Shown here piece by piece: positions 40,859 to 48,264 of a stretch of 64,000 bases of DNA. Position numbers and translations under genes: made by a program. Source of the DNA: Anaerolineaceae bacterium (GTDB lineage: Bacteria; Chloroflexota; Anaerolineae; Anaerolineales; Anaerolineaceae); NCBI GenBank assembly GCA_016927865.1, contig JAFGLU010000118.1:24634-88633 (forward strand), in the 5' to 3' direction. Below the pieces are notes generated by a model. That model was not told the DNA's origin. It saw nothing but the letters and a program-made list of their open reading frames with translations, and did no database searches. How positions within the stretch are numbered: position 1 is the stretch's first letter; every line of letters starts with the position of its first letter.

Positions 40859-42654
40859 AGCGAACATTTATCATCCTGTTTGCCTGCCTGTCCATGTTGA
40901 CCTTGCTGGTGCTGCCCCCCAGCGCCGCGCTGGCCGCGCCCCAGTCGCAGGGCAGCACCCTGTCGGTTTCGCCTGACAGAAGCGCCAAATCAGGCCAGGC
41001 TGGGACTTCGGTGATCTACACGGTGACGATTAACAACAGCGCTGCAGCAGATGATTCGGTGGAGATCACTGCCACTTCAGGATACTCGGTGGGTGTAGCG
41101 CCCAACCCGGTGTTGGTGCCCGCGGGCAGCTCGGCTTCTGTTCAGGTGGCAGTAGCTATTCCAGATTCGGCGACTTCCGGCAACAACAACGTGACCACGC
41201 TTAACTTCGTCGGTACACCTTCGGGGGCGACTGCCGGCTTGACGCTGACCACCTCGGTGGATGCGGCGCCCTCCTCCTTACCCCAGCGCCCGGTGGTGAT
41301 CATCAAGAGCTATTACGCCGGAACGAACACCCCCAAGCCGGGCACTTCCTTCAACCTGTTTTTGGAACTGGAAAACAAGGGCGGTGAGGAAGCCCGTGAT
41401 GTCAAGTTGACTTTCATGAGCGACACCTTACTCCCCGAAGGCACCGGCGGCGTGCTCTACGCGGCTGAGATGAATTCGGGCGGCAAGAAGACGGTCTCGC
41501 AGCAGATTTACGTCAGCACCTCGTTGATCGGGCTTTCGGTGGCCTCGCTGCCGGTGCAGATGAGCTACACCGACGTCAGCGGCGCGCCTTATACTGAGGC
41601 TTTCAACCTGACCATCACCCTGGGGGCTTATGCCTTTGGGCCGACCTCCACGCCTACGCCCACGCCGACTGCGCAGGCGGTGGTGCGCCCGCAGTTGGTA
41701 GTAGGCGCCTACGTTACCGATGTGGACCCTTTGCAACCGGGCTCGTTGTTTGCGCTGGAAATGGAAGTTCACAACCTGGGCAACGATGATGCCGATTCGG
41801 TGACGGTGGTGCTGGGTGGCGGGGCCACCGTGGACAACAGTGGCACGCCTCAACCCGGCGGCACCTCGGGTGGCAGCGCCGATTTGACCGTGTTTGCGCC
41901 GGTGGGGTCCTCCAACCTGCTTTTCCTGGGAGATCTCGATTCCGGGTCTTCGACCAAGGTGAACTCGCGCCTGATCGTTAACGTTTCGGCCAACCCCGGA
42001 GCCTATCAGCTCAAACTGTCCTTTGTTTATTCGAATTCGAAGGGCCTACGCATGGTGGATGACCAGGTGATTACCCTGCTCATCTACCGGCTTCCGCAAT
42101 TGGAGATCAACTTTTACATGGACCCCAACCCGCTGATGTCGGGGCAGCCCAACGTTTTGCCGGTGCAGATTACCAACTTGGGGCGCAGCAGCGCGGTGCT
42201 GGGTAACATGGTGGTCACCTCCGAGGCGGGCGACACGCAGAATAACATTAGCCTGGTGGGTCTGCTCGACCCGGGCGGCTCATACCCCTGGGATGTGACC
42301 TTTATTCCTTTCCAGGCGGGTGAATCGACGGTGAACGTGACGATTAACTACACCGATGATTTCAACCAGCCGCGCCAAATCAACCAGTCCATTCCGATCA
42401 GTATCATCGAAGGCGCCCCGGTGAATGGCGGCGGCGAGGGGGAATATTTCCCCGGCGAGGGCGGCGAGATGCCCCCGGTGTTCGAGCCGGTGCAGGAGAC
42501 TGTCTGGCAGAAGGTAGTGCGCTTCTTCAAAGGTTTGTTCGGGTTGGGAAGCGATACGCCCGACGAATCGATGCCGGTGATGCCTGAGGGGGAAATTCCT
42601 ATGGACAGCGAAATTATCGTGGTGCCTCAGGGCGGCGGCGGGAAGGCCCCCTAG
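40855..42654 (+). CDS. Secreted CARDB/NEW3-like adhesion or adaptor protein
   Basis: 599 residues. A signal peptide ([20 protein letters not shown], cleaved after ALA) is followed by three or four immunoglobulin-like CARDB/NPCBM-associated repeats, recognisable by phrases like LFLELENKGGEEARDVKLTF and ALEMEVHNLGNDDADSVTVV. A Thr/Pro linker (TSTPTPTPTAQ) lies near residue 265. The C-terminus has a hydrophobic patch (VVRFFKGLFGLG) and an acidic tail. Its position between the ATPase and FtsX permease is where the MacA-like adaptor gene sits in other MacB systems, so it may be a replacement partner. Confidence 0.8.
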   Translation: MKRTFIILFACLSMLTLLVLPPSAALAAPQSQGSTLSVSPDRSAKSGQAGTSVIYTVTINNSAAADDSVEITATSGYSVGVAPNPVLVPAGSSASVQVAVAIPDSATSGNNNVTTLNFVGTPSGATAGLTLTTSVDAAPSSLPQRPVVIIKSYYAGTNTPKPGTSFNLFLELENKGGEEARDVKLTFMSDTLLPEGTGGVLYAAEMNSGGKKTVSQQIYVSTSLIGLSVASLPVQMSYTDVSGAPYTEAFNLTITLGAYAFGPTSTPTPTPTAQAVVRPQLVVGAYVTDVDPLQPGSLFALEMEVHNLGNDDADSVTVVLGGGATVDNSGTPQPGGTSGGSADLTVFAPVGSSNLLFLGDLDSGSSTKVNSRLIVNVSANPGAYQLKLSFVYSNSKGLRMVDDQVITLLIYRLPQLEINFYMDPNPLMSGQPNVLPVQITNLGRSSAVLGNMVVTSEAGDTQNNISLVGLLDPGGSYPWDVTFIPFQAGESTVNVTINYTDDFNQPRQINQSIPISIIEGAPVNGGGEGEYFPGEGGEMPPVFEPVQETVWQKVVRFFKGLFGLGSDTPDESMPVMPEGEIPMDSEIIVVPQGGGGKAP

Positions 42655-42663
42655 AGGAGCGGT

Positions 42664-43998
42664 ATGCGATTCTTTGATTTAGTCAGCCTGATCGCTTATA
42701 ACCTCTCGCGCCGCAAAGGCCGCGTGGCGTTGACGGCCATCGGTGTGGTGATTGGCACGGCTGCGGTGGTGTTGCTGGTGGCGCTGGCCAGCGGTTTGCA
42801 GCGCAATGCTACCAACCAGTTCGCGGGCGTGGCGGATTTGACGATCATCTCGGTCTACCCCAAGTGGGAAGAGGCCATGATGGTAGAAAAAGTCGGCGGT
42901 GGAGGTGGAGGCGGATCGACGACCTCTACGGTTCAGCAGCTAACCACGCCGGTGTTGAAAGATCTGGCTGCCCTGGAAGGGGTGGAAGCGGTGATTGCCC
43001 GCGACAGCCTGCGTACGATGGGTGTGCTCAAGTATGGCCGTCTGGAAAATTACGCCTACATCTTTTCCGCCGACACACCCGATTATTCGGTCCTGGGCTA
43101 TGAGCTGGCTTTCCCTGAGGGCAGCCTGGCGTTGAAGAAAGGCGAGCTGCTCATCGGCGAATCGGCCATGCAGCAGTTCATGGACCCTAACTGGCGACCG
43201 GGGCGCCCTGAGGTGAAGCAGCCCGAGAATCTGACCGGTCAGCAGGTCAAGCTACAACTGACGCGCTGGACCAACGAAGGCGAGACGATCAATAAGACGG
43301 TCTATATGCGCGTGGCGGGGGTTTTGAAAGCCAAGAATGGTGAAACGGATTATGCGGTGGTGGTGCGCATGGATGATTTGACCACCTGGAATGAGTGGGC
43401 GATGGGCACGCGCATCAACCGCAACAAGGAAGGCTATGAGTACGTGATGGTCAAGGCCGTGGATACGCGCGTGACCACCACGCTGGCGGAGAAGATCAAC
43501 GAGATGGGCTTCAATGCCTATACCCCGCAGTCATTTGTGGAAGGGATCAACAACTTTTACACCATCATACAGATTGTATTTGGTGGGATTGGCGCGATTG
43601 CCCTGCTGGTGGCGGCAATCGGCATTGCCAACACCATGACGATGGCGATTCTGGAGCGCACCCGTGAGATTGGACTGATGAAAGCGGTGGGCGCTACCAA
43701 CCGCAATGTGCTTAGCATTTTCCTGGGCGAAGCGGCCGGGATTGGCTTGATTGGTGGGCTGGGCGGAATTGGCCTGGCCTGGCTGGCGGCGCAATTGGTC
43801 AACGTGCTGGCGGCAGCTTACCTGGAGAGCCAGGCGGCGCAGATGGGCGGTAATGCCGCCGGTCCGGCAGCTTATATTGCACCCTGGCTGCCCATCTTTG
43901 CACTGCTCTTTTCGACCCTGGTGGGTTTGATTTCGGGGCTGTACCCGGCCCTGCGCGCTGCGACGATGATTCCGGTGCTGGCATTGAAGTACGAATAA
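42664..43998 (+). CDS. MacB/FtsX-type ABC permease
   Basis: 444 residues. One N-terminal membrane helix (VALTAIGVVIGTAAVVLLVAL) is followed by a large extracytoplasmic MacB_PCD domain (about 45-285) and three C-terminal membrane segments with the FtsX stretch AIGIANTMTMAILERTREIG. A run of six glycines followed by STTST lies near residue 80. GGAGCGG-like purines precede the ATG. It works with the ATPase and the CARDB-like protein upstream, probably as a mechanotransmission or lipoprotein/peptide export machine. A palindromic element follows it. Confidence 0.92.
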   Translation: MRFFDLVSLIAYNLSRRKGRVALTAIGVVIGTAAVVLLVALASGLQRNATNQFAGVADLTIISVYPKWEEAMMVEKVGGGGGGGSTTSTVQQLTTPVLKDLAALEGVEAVIARDSLRTMGVLKYGRLENYAYIFSADTPDYSVLGYELAFPEGSLALKKGELLIGESAMQQFMDPNWRPGRPEVKQPENLTGQQVKLQLTRWTNEGETINKTVYMRVAGVLKAKNGETDYAVVVRMDDLTTWNEWAMGTRINRNKEGYEYVMVKAVDTRVTTTLAEKINEMGFNAYTPQSFVEGINNFYTIIQIVFGGIGAIALLVAAIGIANTMTMAILERTREIGLMKAVGATNRNVLSIFLGEAAGIGLIGGLGGIGLAWLAAQLVNVLAAAYLESQAAQMGGNAAGPAAYIAPWLPIFALLFSTLVGLISGLYPALRAATMIPVLALKYE

Positions 43999-44024
43999 AG
44001 ATCTGCACAAATAAACGAGTGCGG

Positions 44025-44134
44025 TGTTATTCAGCCAGAGGTGGAAGAGGCCCGAATTTAAGGTGTATGTGGGGCGCGAAGCGCCCCACATACACCTTAA
44101 ATTCGGGAACTTCCTTTGGCCTCTGAGAGTTGCC
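44025..44134. repeat. Palindromic element, copy 6 (complete)
   Basis: 110 bp. The outer arms, near GTTATTCAGCCAGAGGTGG and CTTTGGCCTCTGAGAGTTG, pair imperfectly. The inner stem CCCGAATTTAAGGTGTATGT... (44051-44077) pairs perfectly over 27 bp with 44081-44107 around the loop GAA. It sits between two genes in the same direction. Confidence 0.95.
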
Positions 44135-44155
44135 TCTGTGGTAAGATTCACTACC

Positions 44156-44887
44156 GTGAACGGATTCGCAATTGCCGTTGGAATTGGAGCCGCGTTAGGA
44201 CTGTACCGCGTTAGCCGGCAGCAGTCCGGCCAGTGGCTGGATTCTGCCCTGTTCACGCTGGCGTTTTCTTTGGTGGGCGCGCGCCTGGGTTATGCCTGGC
44301 TGAACCAGGCTTATTTTGCGGCGCATCCGGGCGAAATCATGCAGATCTGGTTAGGGGGGCTGAACGATGGTGGGGCGCTGGCTGGCGGCGTGGTGGGGAT
44401 TCTCATCGCCGCGCGCATCCGCAGATATTCCCCCGGCCGCCTGGCTGACCTGCTCTATCCGCTGCTGCCGCCACTGGCGGTGGGTGTGTGGTTGGGCTGC
44501 TGGCTTTCTGGAACGGCCTATGGGCTGGAGATGCCTGCGGGAACCTGGTGGGCGGTGCCGGTGCAGGATGAGAGCGGCCTGGTGAGTGGGCGGGTGCCGG
44601 TGCAATTGATTGCGGCGGTGGCATTGTTGATCTTCTACTGGCTGCTCGAATTGCTCACGCCCATGCCGCGCCCGGCCGGCTGGCTGTTCAGCCTGGCGGC
44701 GAGTTGGCTGTCCCTGGTCAGTCTGGTGGCCTCTTTGCTGCGCGCCGACCCGGCTCCCCGCTGGGGGCAGTTGCGGGCGGACACGTGGCTAAATCTGGTC
44801 TTGGTGTTATTATTCTTCACGTTATTTGTGTGGGCGCAATTTTTGGCCCGCCGACAACCGAAAGGAAGCGAAATCACTGCCCTATGA
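44156..44887 (+). CDS. Lgt-like membrane protein lacking catalytic residues
   Basis: 243 residues, about seven membrane segments. It follows the prolipoprotein diacylglyceryl transferase layout: VGARLGYAWLNQAYFAAHP, IWLGGLNDGGALAGG and ADLLYPLLPPLAVGVWLGCW. However, the HGG of the family reads DGG and the GRIGNF signature with its essential arginine reads GCWLSG, so transferase activity is unlikely. The GTG at 44156 is chosen because TAAGAT ends 8 nt before it and the track's 44024 start is inside a palindromic element. The stop overlaps the next start as ATGA, linking it to the NAD synthetase genes. Confidence 0.72.
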   Translation: MNGFAIAVGIGAALGLYRVSRQQSGQWLDSALFTLAFSLVGARLGYAWLNQAYFAAHPGEIMQIWLGGLNDGGALAGGVVGILIAARIRRYSPGRLADLLYPLLPPLAVGVWLGCWLSGTAYGLEMPAGTWWAVPVQDESGLVSGRVPVQLIAAVALLIFYWLLELLTPMPRPAGWLFSLAASWLSLVSLVASLLRADPAPRWGQLRADTWLNLVLVLLFFTLFVWAQFLARRQPKGSEITAL

Positions 44888-45753
44888 AGCTCAAGATTGC
44901 CTTGGCCCAAATCAGCACCCGTCTGGGGAATGTGCAGTTGAACCTGGAAAAGCATCTTGCCTATCTGGGTGAGGCCCATTCCAAAGGAGCCGACCTGGTG
45001 GTTTTTCCGGAGCTGTCCCTGACCGGCTACGGGCTGCAAGACCTGACCCCGGCGGTGGCTTGCCGACCCAACGCCGATGACCCGTTATTCCGGCCGCTGC
45101 TTGCAGCCAGCCAGCAGTTGGACCTGGTGGTGGGGTTTGTGGAAGAAGATGTGCGCAACCGCTTCTTCATTTCATCAGCCTATCTCTCGCGCGGGCAGGT
45201 GCTGCACGTGCACCGTAAGGTGTACCTGCCGACCTACGGCATGTTTGACGAAGGGCGCTTCTTCGCCTGGGGCGACAGCGTGCGTGCTTTTGATACACGC
45301 TTCGGGCGGATGGGAATGCTGATCTGTGAGGATTTTTGGCACGCTTCACCGTCTTACCTGTTGTGGCTGGATGGCGCGGATGTGATGTTGTTCATGTCAT
45401 CCTCTCCCAGCCGAGGCTTGGGCACGGCTGCGCAACTGGGCTCGGCTCGCTGGGTCAACCACATTCTGCGTGCCTATGCCAGCCAGTACACCAGTTTTGT
45501 GCTGCACACCAACCGCGTGGGCTTTGAAGATGGGCTCAACTTTTGGGGTGGGGCCACGGTCTACGACCCCAACGGGGATTTGCTGGGCGAAGGGCCCGCT
45601 TTGGAAGAGGCGCTGACCCTAGTGAACATCGATTTGAACCAACTTCACCGCACCCGCGCCCGCTTGCCCTTGCTGCGGGATGAGCGTACCGCGCTGGTAC
45701 AGCGCGAGCTCAACCGCATTCTCAGCGACAGCAGCAATTCATCTGGGAGGTAG
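44884..45753 (+). CDS. Nitrilase-family amidase, probable NAD synthetase glutaminase subunit
   Basis: Carbon-nitrogen hydrolase of 289 residues. The catalytic triad is visible: E in VVFPELSLTGYG, K in VHRKVYLPTYG and C in GMLICEDFWH. The sequence is close to the N-terminal glutaminase half of glutamine-dependent NAD synthetases, and the ammonia-using NadE gene follows after 2 nt. It most likely supplies ammonia from glutamine. The ATG at 44884 overlaps the Lgt-like stop; the track start at 44704 is inside that gene. Confidence 0.85.
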   Translation: MKLKIALAQISTRLGNVQLNLEKHLAYLGEAHSKGADLVVFPELSLTGYGLQDLTPAVACRPNADDPLFRPLLAASQQLDLVVGFVEEDVRNRFFISSAYLSRGQVLHVHRKVYLPTYGMFDEGRFFAWGDSVRAFDTRFGRMGMLICEDFWHASPSYLLWLDGADVMLFMSSSPSRGLGTAAQLGSARWVNHILRAYASQYTSFVLHTNRVGFEDGLNFWGGATVYDPNGDLLGEGPALEEALTLVNIDLNQLHRTRARLPLLRDERTALVQRELNRILSDSSNSSGR

Positions 45754-45755
45754 CC

Positions 45756-46586
45756 GTGAGTGATTTTCCCGATCTTAATATCAACACCGACCTGGCTCGC
45801 CAGATCTTGACCGGTTTCATCCGCTCCGAGATCACGCGCATGGGTTTCACTCGCGCTGTGATCAACCTCTCTGGTGGGCTGGATTCGGCGCTCTCACTCT
45901 ACCTGGCAGCCGAAGCGCTGGGGCCGAAGAATGTGCTGGCGCTGCGCCTGCCCTACAAAACCTCCTCGCCCGATTCGTTGGAGCACGCTCAGATGGTGAT
46001 TGACGACACCGGGGTGCAGTCGCTGACTCTGGAGATCACGCCGATGGTGGACCCGTTGATTGCGGCTTTTCCCGACATGCCCAACTTGCGCAAGGGCAAC
46101 ATCATGGCGCGCATGCGCATGATTGTTCTTTATGACCAGACGGCGGCATTCAACGGGCTGGCGGTGGGCACGGGCAACAAAACCGAGATCCTGTTGGGGT
46201 ATTCGACCTTGTATGGTGACTCGGCCTGCGCGATCAACCCCATCGGCGATCTGTACAAGACCCAGGCGCGCCAGCTTTCGCGGGCCGTGGGGGTTCCCAG
46301 CGCGATCATCGACAAGCCCCCTTCGGCGGACTTGTGGATTGGGCAGACCGATGAAGGCGAACTGGGCTATACCTACGCTGAGGTAGACCGGCTGCTGTTT
46401 TTGCTGGTGGATGAGCGCTATACCCCGGAGGAGTGCATCGAGGCAGGGTTCGCCGCCGGATTTGTAAACGGCGTGGTGGAGCGCATCCGGCGCAACCAAT
46501 TCAAGCGGGTGCTGCCGCCGATTGCCAAGCTGAGCAACCGCACGATTGGGTATGATTTCCTCTATCTACGGGATTGGGGAACATAG
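45756..46586 (+). CDS. nadE: NAD synthetase
   Basis: Amidates deamido-NAD to NAD in the last step of NAD synthesis. It has 276 residues, the size of ammonia-type NadE without a fused glutaminase. The PP-loop is VINLSGGLDSAL, the deamido-NAD site includes NIMARMRMIVLYD, and VGTGNKTEILLGY plus KPPSADLWIGQTDEGELG are family signatures. The start is GTG. The separate upstream nitrilase gene probably forms a split glutamine-dependent enzyme with it. The pair ends at a long bidirectional terminator. Confidence 0.93.
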   Translation: MSDFPDLNINTDLARQILTGFIRSEITRMGFTRAVINLSGGLDSALSLYLAAEALGPKNVLALRLPYKTSSPDSLEHAQMVIDDTGVQSLTLEITPMVDPLIAAFPDMPNLRKGNIMARMRMIVLYDQTAAFNGLAVGTGNKTEILLGYSTLYGDSACAINPIGDLYKTQARQLSRAVGVPSAIIDKPPSADLWIGQTDEGELGYTYAEVDRLLFLLVDERYTPEECIEAGFAAGFVNGVVERIRRNQFKRVLPPIAKLSNRTIGYDFLYLRDWGT

Positions 46587-46588
46587 AC

Positions 46589-46649
46589 AACAGTACATCA
46601 ACAAAAAAAAACGACGCAAACGCGTCGTTTTTTTTGTTGATGTACTGTT
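46589..46649. terminator. Long composite bidirectional terminator
   Basis: AACAGTACATCAAC, an A-run and CGACGC pair with GCGTCG, a T-run and GTTGATGTACTGTT, about 28 bp with one bulge around AAAC. As at 34158-34211, an inner GC hairpin is flanked by paired A/T tracts and an outer clamp. It separates convergent genes. Confidence 0.85.
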
Positions 46650-46651
46650 AT

Positions 46652-48064
46652 TTAACCCAAGCGGGCCAGCACCATCAAGGTTAGGATAATGCCGATGCCG
46701 AGGCCGCCCAGGATCAGCCCGGCGATGGCGGCGCCCTTGAAGCGGTGGCGAGCCAGCAGCGAGCCCAGCCCGGTGGAGAAACCCAGCAGGCAGAAGTCGA
46801 TGGCTACGCCCGTTAGAAAACCGATCATTTGCTCCGAGATGTTGGCCGCCTGGACAAAAATTCCTTGAAAGATGCTAAAACTCAACAGGGCCACCAGCGA
46901 GAATAAGCCAAAGAAGCCCATCGCCAGGCTCAGCCAGGTGAAGGCCGAGGCGTTGGGGTCAGGTTTGATCAACGGTCGTTCGAGGGTGGCTCTGGCGGCT
47001 TCAAGGGCCTCTTGCGTGACGACCTGCTCGGTCGGGTCGGGCTGCGCTTGCGCATCGAGTTCCGTGCTTTCAGACGCTGCACCCTGGTACTCAAGTTTGG
47101 CTTCTTGCACAAGCACAGCTTCCGCCGGCTCTTGGGCAGTCTTGCGCTGCCCGGCCTGGTAGGCCTGGTTGAATTTGCGGAACTGGCCAAAGGTTTGCAC
47201 TGCCATCACCAACTGGACCAGGGCAAACACTGCCCATGTGCCGCTGCTTCCCAGGGCGTTGTTGACGGCTGCCCAAACCAGGGTGACCCCGTAGACGATG
47301 TAGAGGGCCGGGGTGCGGAAGATGAGCGAGCCGAGCCCCACCACCACCAGCAAGATGCCCCAGGCGGAATCGAGGAAACCGGCTGAGACGAAAGAGATGA
47401 TGCCCATGACGATCATCCAGCTGCCCCACGAGCGAATGTCACGGCGCATGGCCATCTCGAGGAGGGAGGCATCGGGCTGCCGGAAGGGGGCCGCGGGCAG
47501 GTCTTTGATCACGCTGCCCAGCGGCTTGCGGATGGGGCGGCGGGTGAGGGGCCGGACCGCGCCAATGCCGAGCATACCGCCGATTGCGCCGCCCATCCAA
47601 AAAGCGGCGGGGGTTTCAAATAACATGCGCGATAAGGTGCCGCCCAGGACGATGCAGAAGACAATCACCAGCCCGATGAGCAGGCGGCGCATGACCACGG
47701 ATTGGGCGTAGTTTTTCAGGTCTTTTAAATCGACCATTCTGCCGGTGAGCGCTTTTTCCAGCGTGTCCAGTTCGGCAGACCAGTATTCGATTTCGGGGAC
47801 GATGAGTCCCATGCCGCGACCGCCGACGTTAATACGCGTGTCTACATTTAATTGCCAGTCATCTGGGTCTCGCCGCCAGGTAACATTGAGTTCGGTGGGC
47901 GTATTGCGAGGATAGGCGGCCAATAAGTTTCCCACGCCTATCCCGCGGCGGTACGTGCGCCCGTCCTGGCTGGTGAACCCGGCCTGCCCGGCATAGGCGG
48001 CCAGGCGGCGCTGAAGTTCTCCCTCATCTACATTTACTTTAAAACTGCGTTCTAACTGAGCCAT
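46652..48064 (-). CDS. Large multi-spanning membrane protein of unknown function
   Basis: 470 residues, not recognised. Residues 1-115 are soluble, with a beta-rich region (ELNVTWRRDPDDWQLNVDTR). Two membrane segments near 125-175, several near 215-285, a charged linker at 300-360, then three at the C-terminus. FWMGGAIGGMLGIGAVRPLT and GAAIAGLILGGLGIGIIL are glycine-rich helices. The start has AGGGAG 6 nt upstream. It stands alone between the nadE terminator and a palindromic element. Similarity to any transporter is not apparent. Confidence 0.75.
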   Translation of the reverse strand: MAQLERSFKVNVDEGELQRRLAAYAGQAGFTSQDGRTYRRGIGVGNLLAAYPRNTPTELNVTWRRDPDDWQLNVDTRINVGGRGMGLIVPEIEYWSAELDTLEKALTGRMVDLKDLKNYAQSVVMRRLLIGLVIVFCIVLGGTLSRMLFETPAAFWMGGAIGGMLGIGAVRPLTRRPIRKPLGSVIKDLPAAPFRQPDASLLEMAMRRDIRSWGSWMIVMGIISFVSAGFLDSAWGILLVVVGLGSLIFRTPALYIVYGVTLVWAAVNNALGSSGTWAVFALVQLVMAVQTFGQFRKFNQAYQAGQRKTAQEPAEAVLVQEAKLEYQGAASESTELDAQAQPDPTEQVVTQEALEAARATLERPLIKPDPNASAFTWLSLAMGFFGLFSLVALLSFSIFQGIFVQAANISEQMIGFLTGVAIDFCLLGFSTGLGSLLARHRFKGAAIAGLILGGLGIGIILTLMVLARLG

Positions 48065-48147
48065 TCGTTTCTCCCTGGCCGAACCCTAGCTTTCATCCTT
48101 GAAGGTGAGCTGGGTGCGGGTGTTTCGTAAAACCTGGTAATTCTGCC

Positions 48148-48257
48148 GGTACCTACTCGGAGGTGGAAGAAAGTTCTCGAATTTGAGGTGTATGTGGGGT
48201 GCGAAGCACCCCACATACACCTCAAATTCAGGCCTTTTTTAGCTTTGAGGAGTTACC
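48148..48257. repeat. Palindromic element, copy 7
   Basis: 110 bp with outer arms GGTACCTACTC (48148) and GAGGAGTTACC (48247). The inner stem GAATTTGAGGTGTATGTGGG... (48179-48202) pairs perfectly over 24 bp with 48206-48229 around the loop GAA. The arm sequence is identical to that of copy 2. It lies between two leftward genes. Confidence 0.93.
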
Positions 48258-48264
48258 ACTGTTG

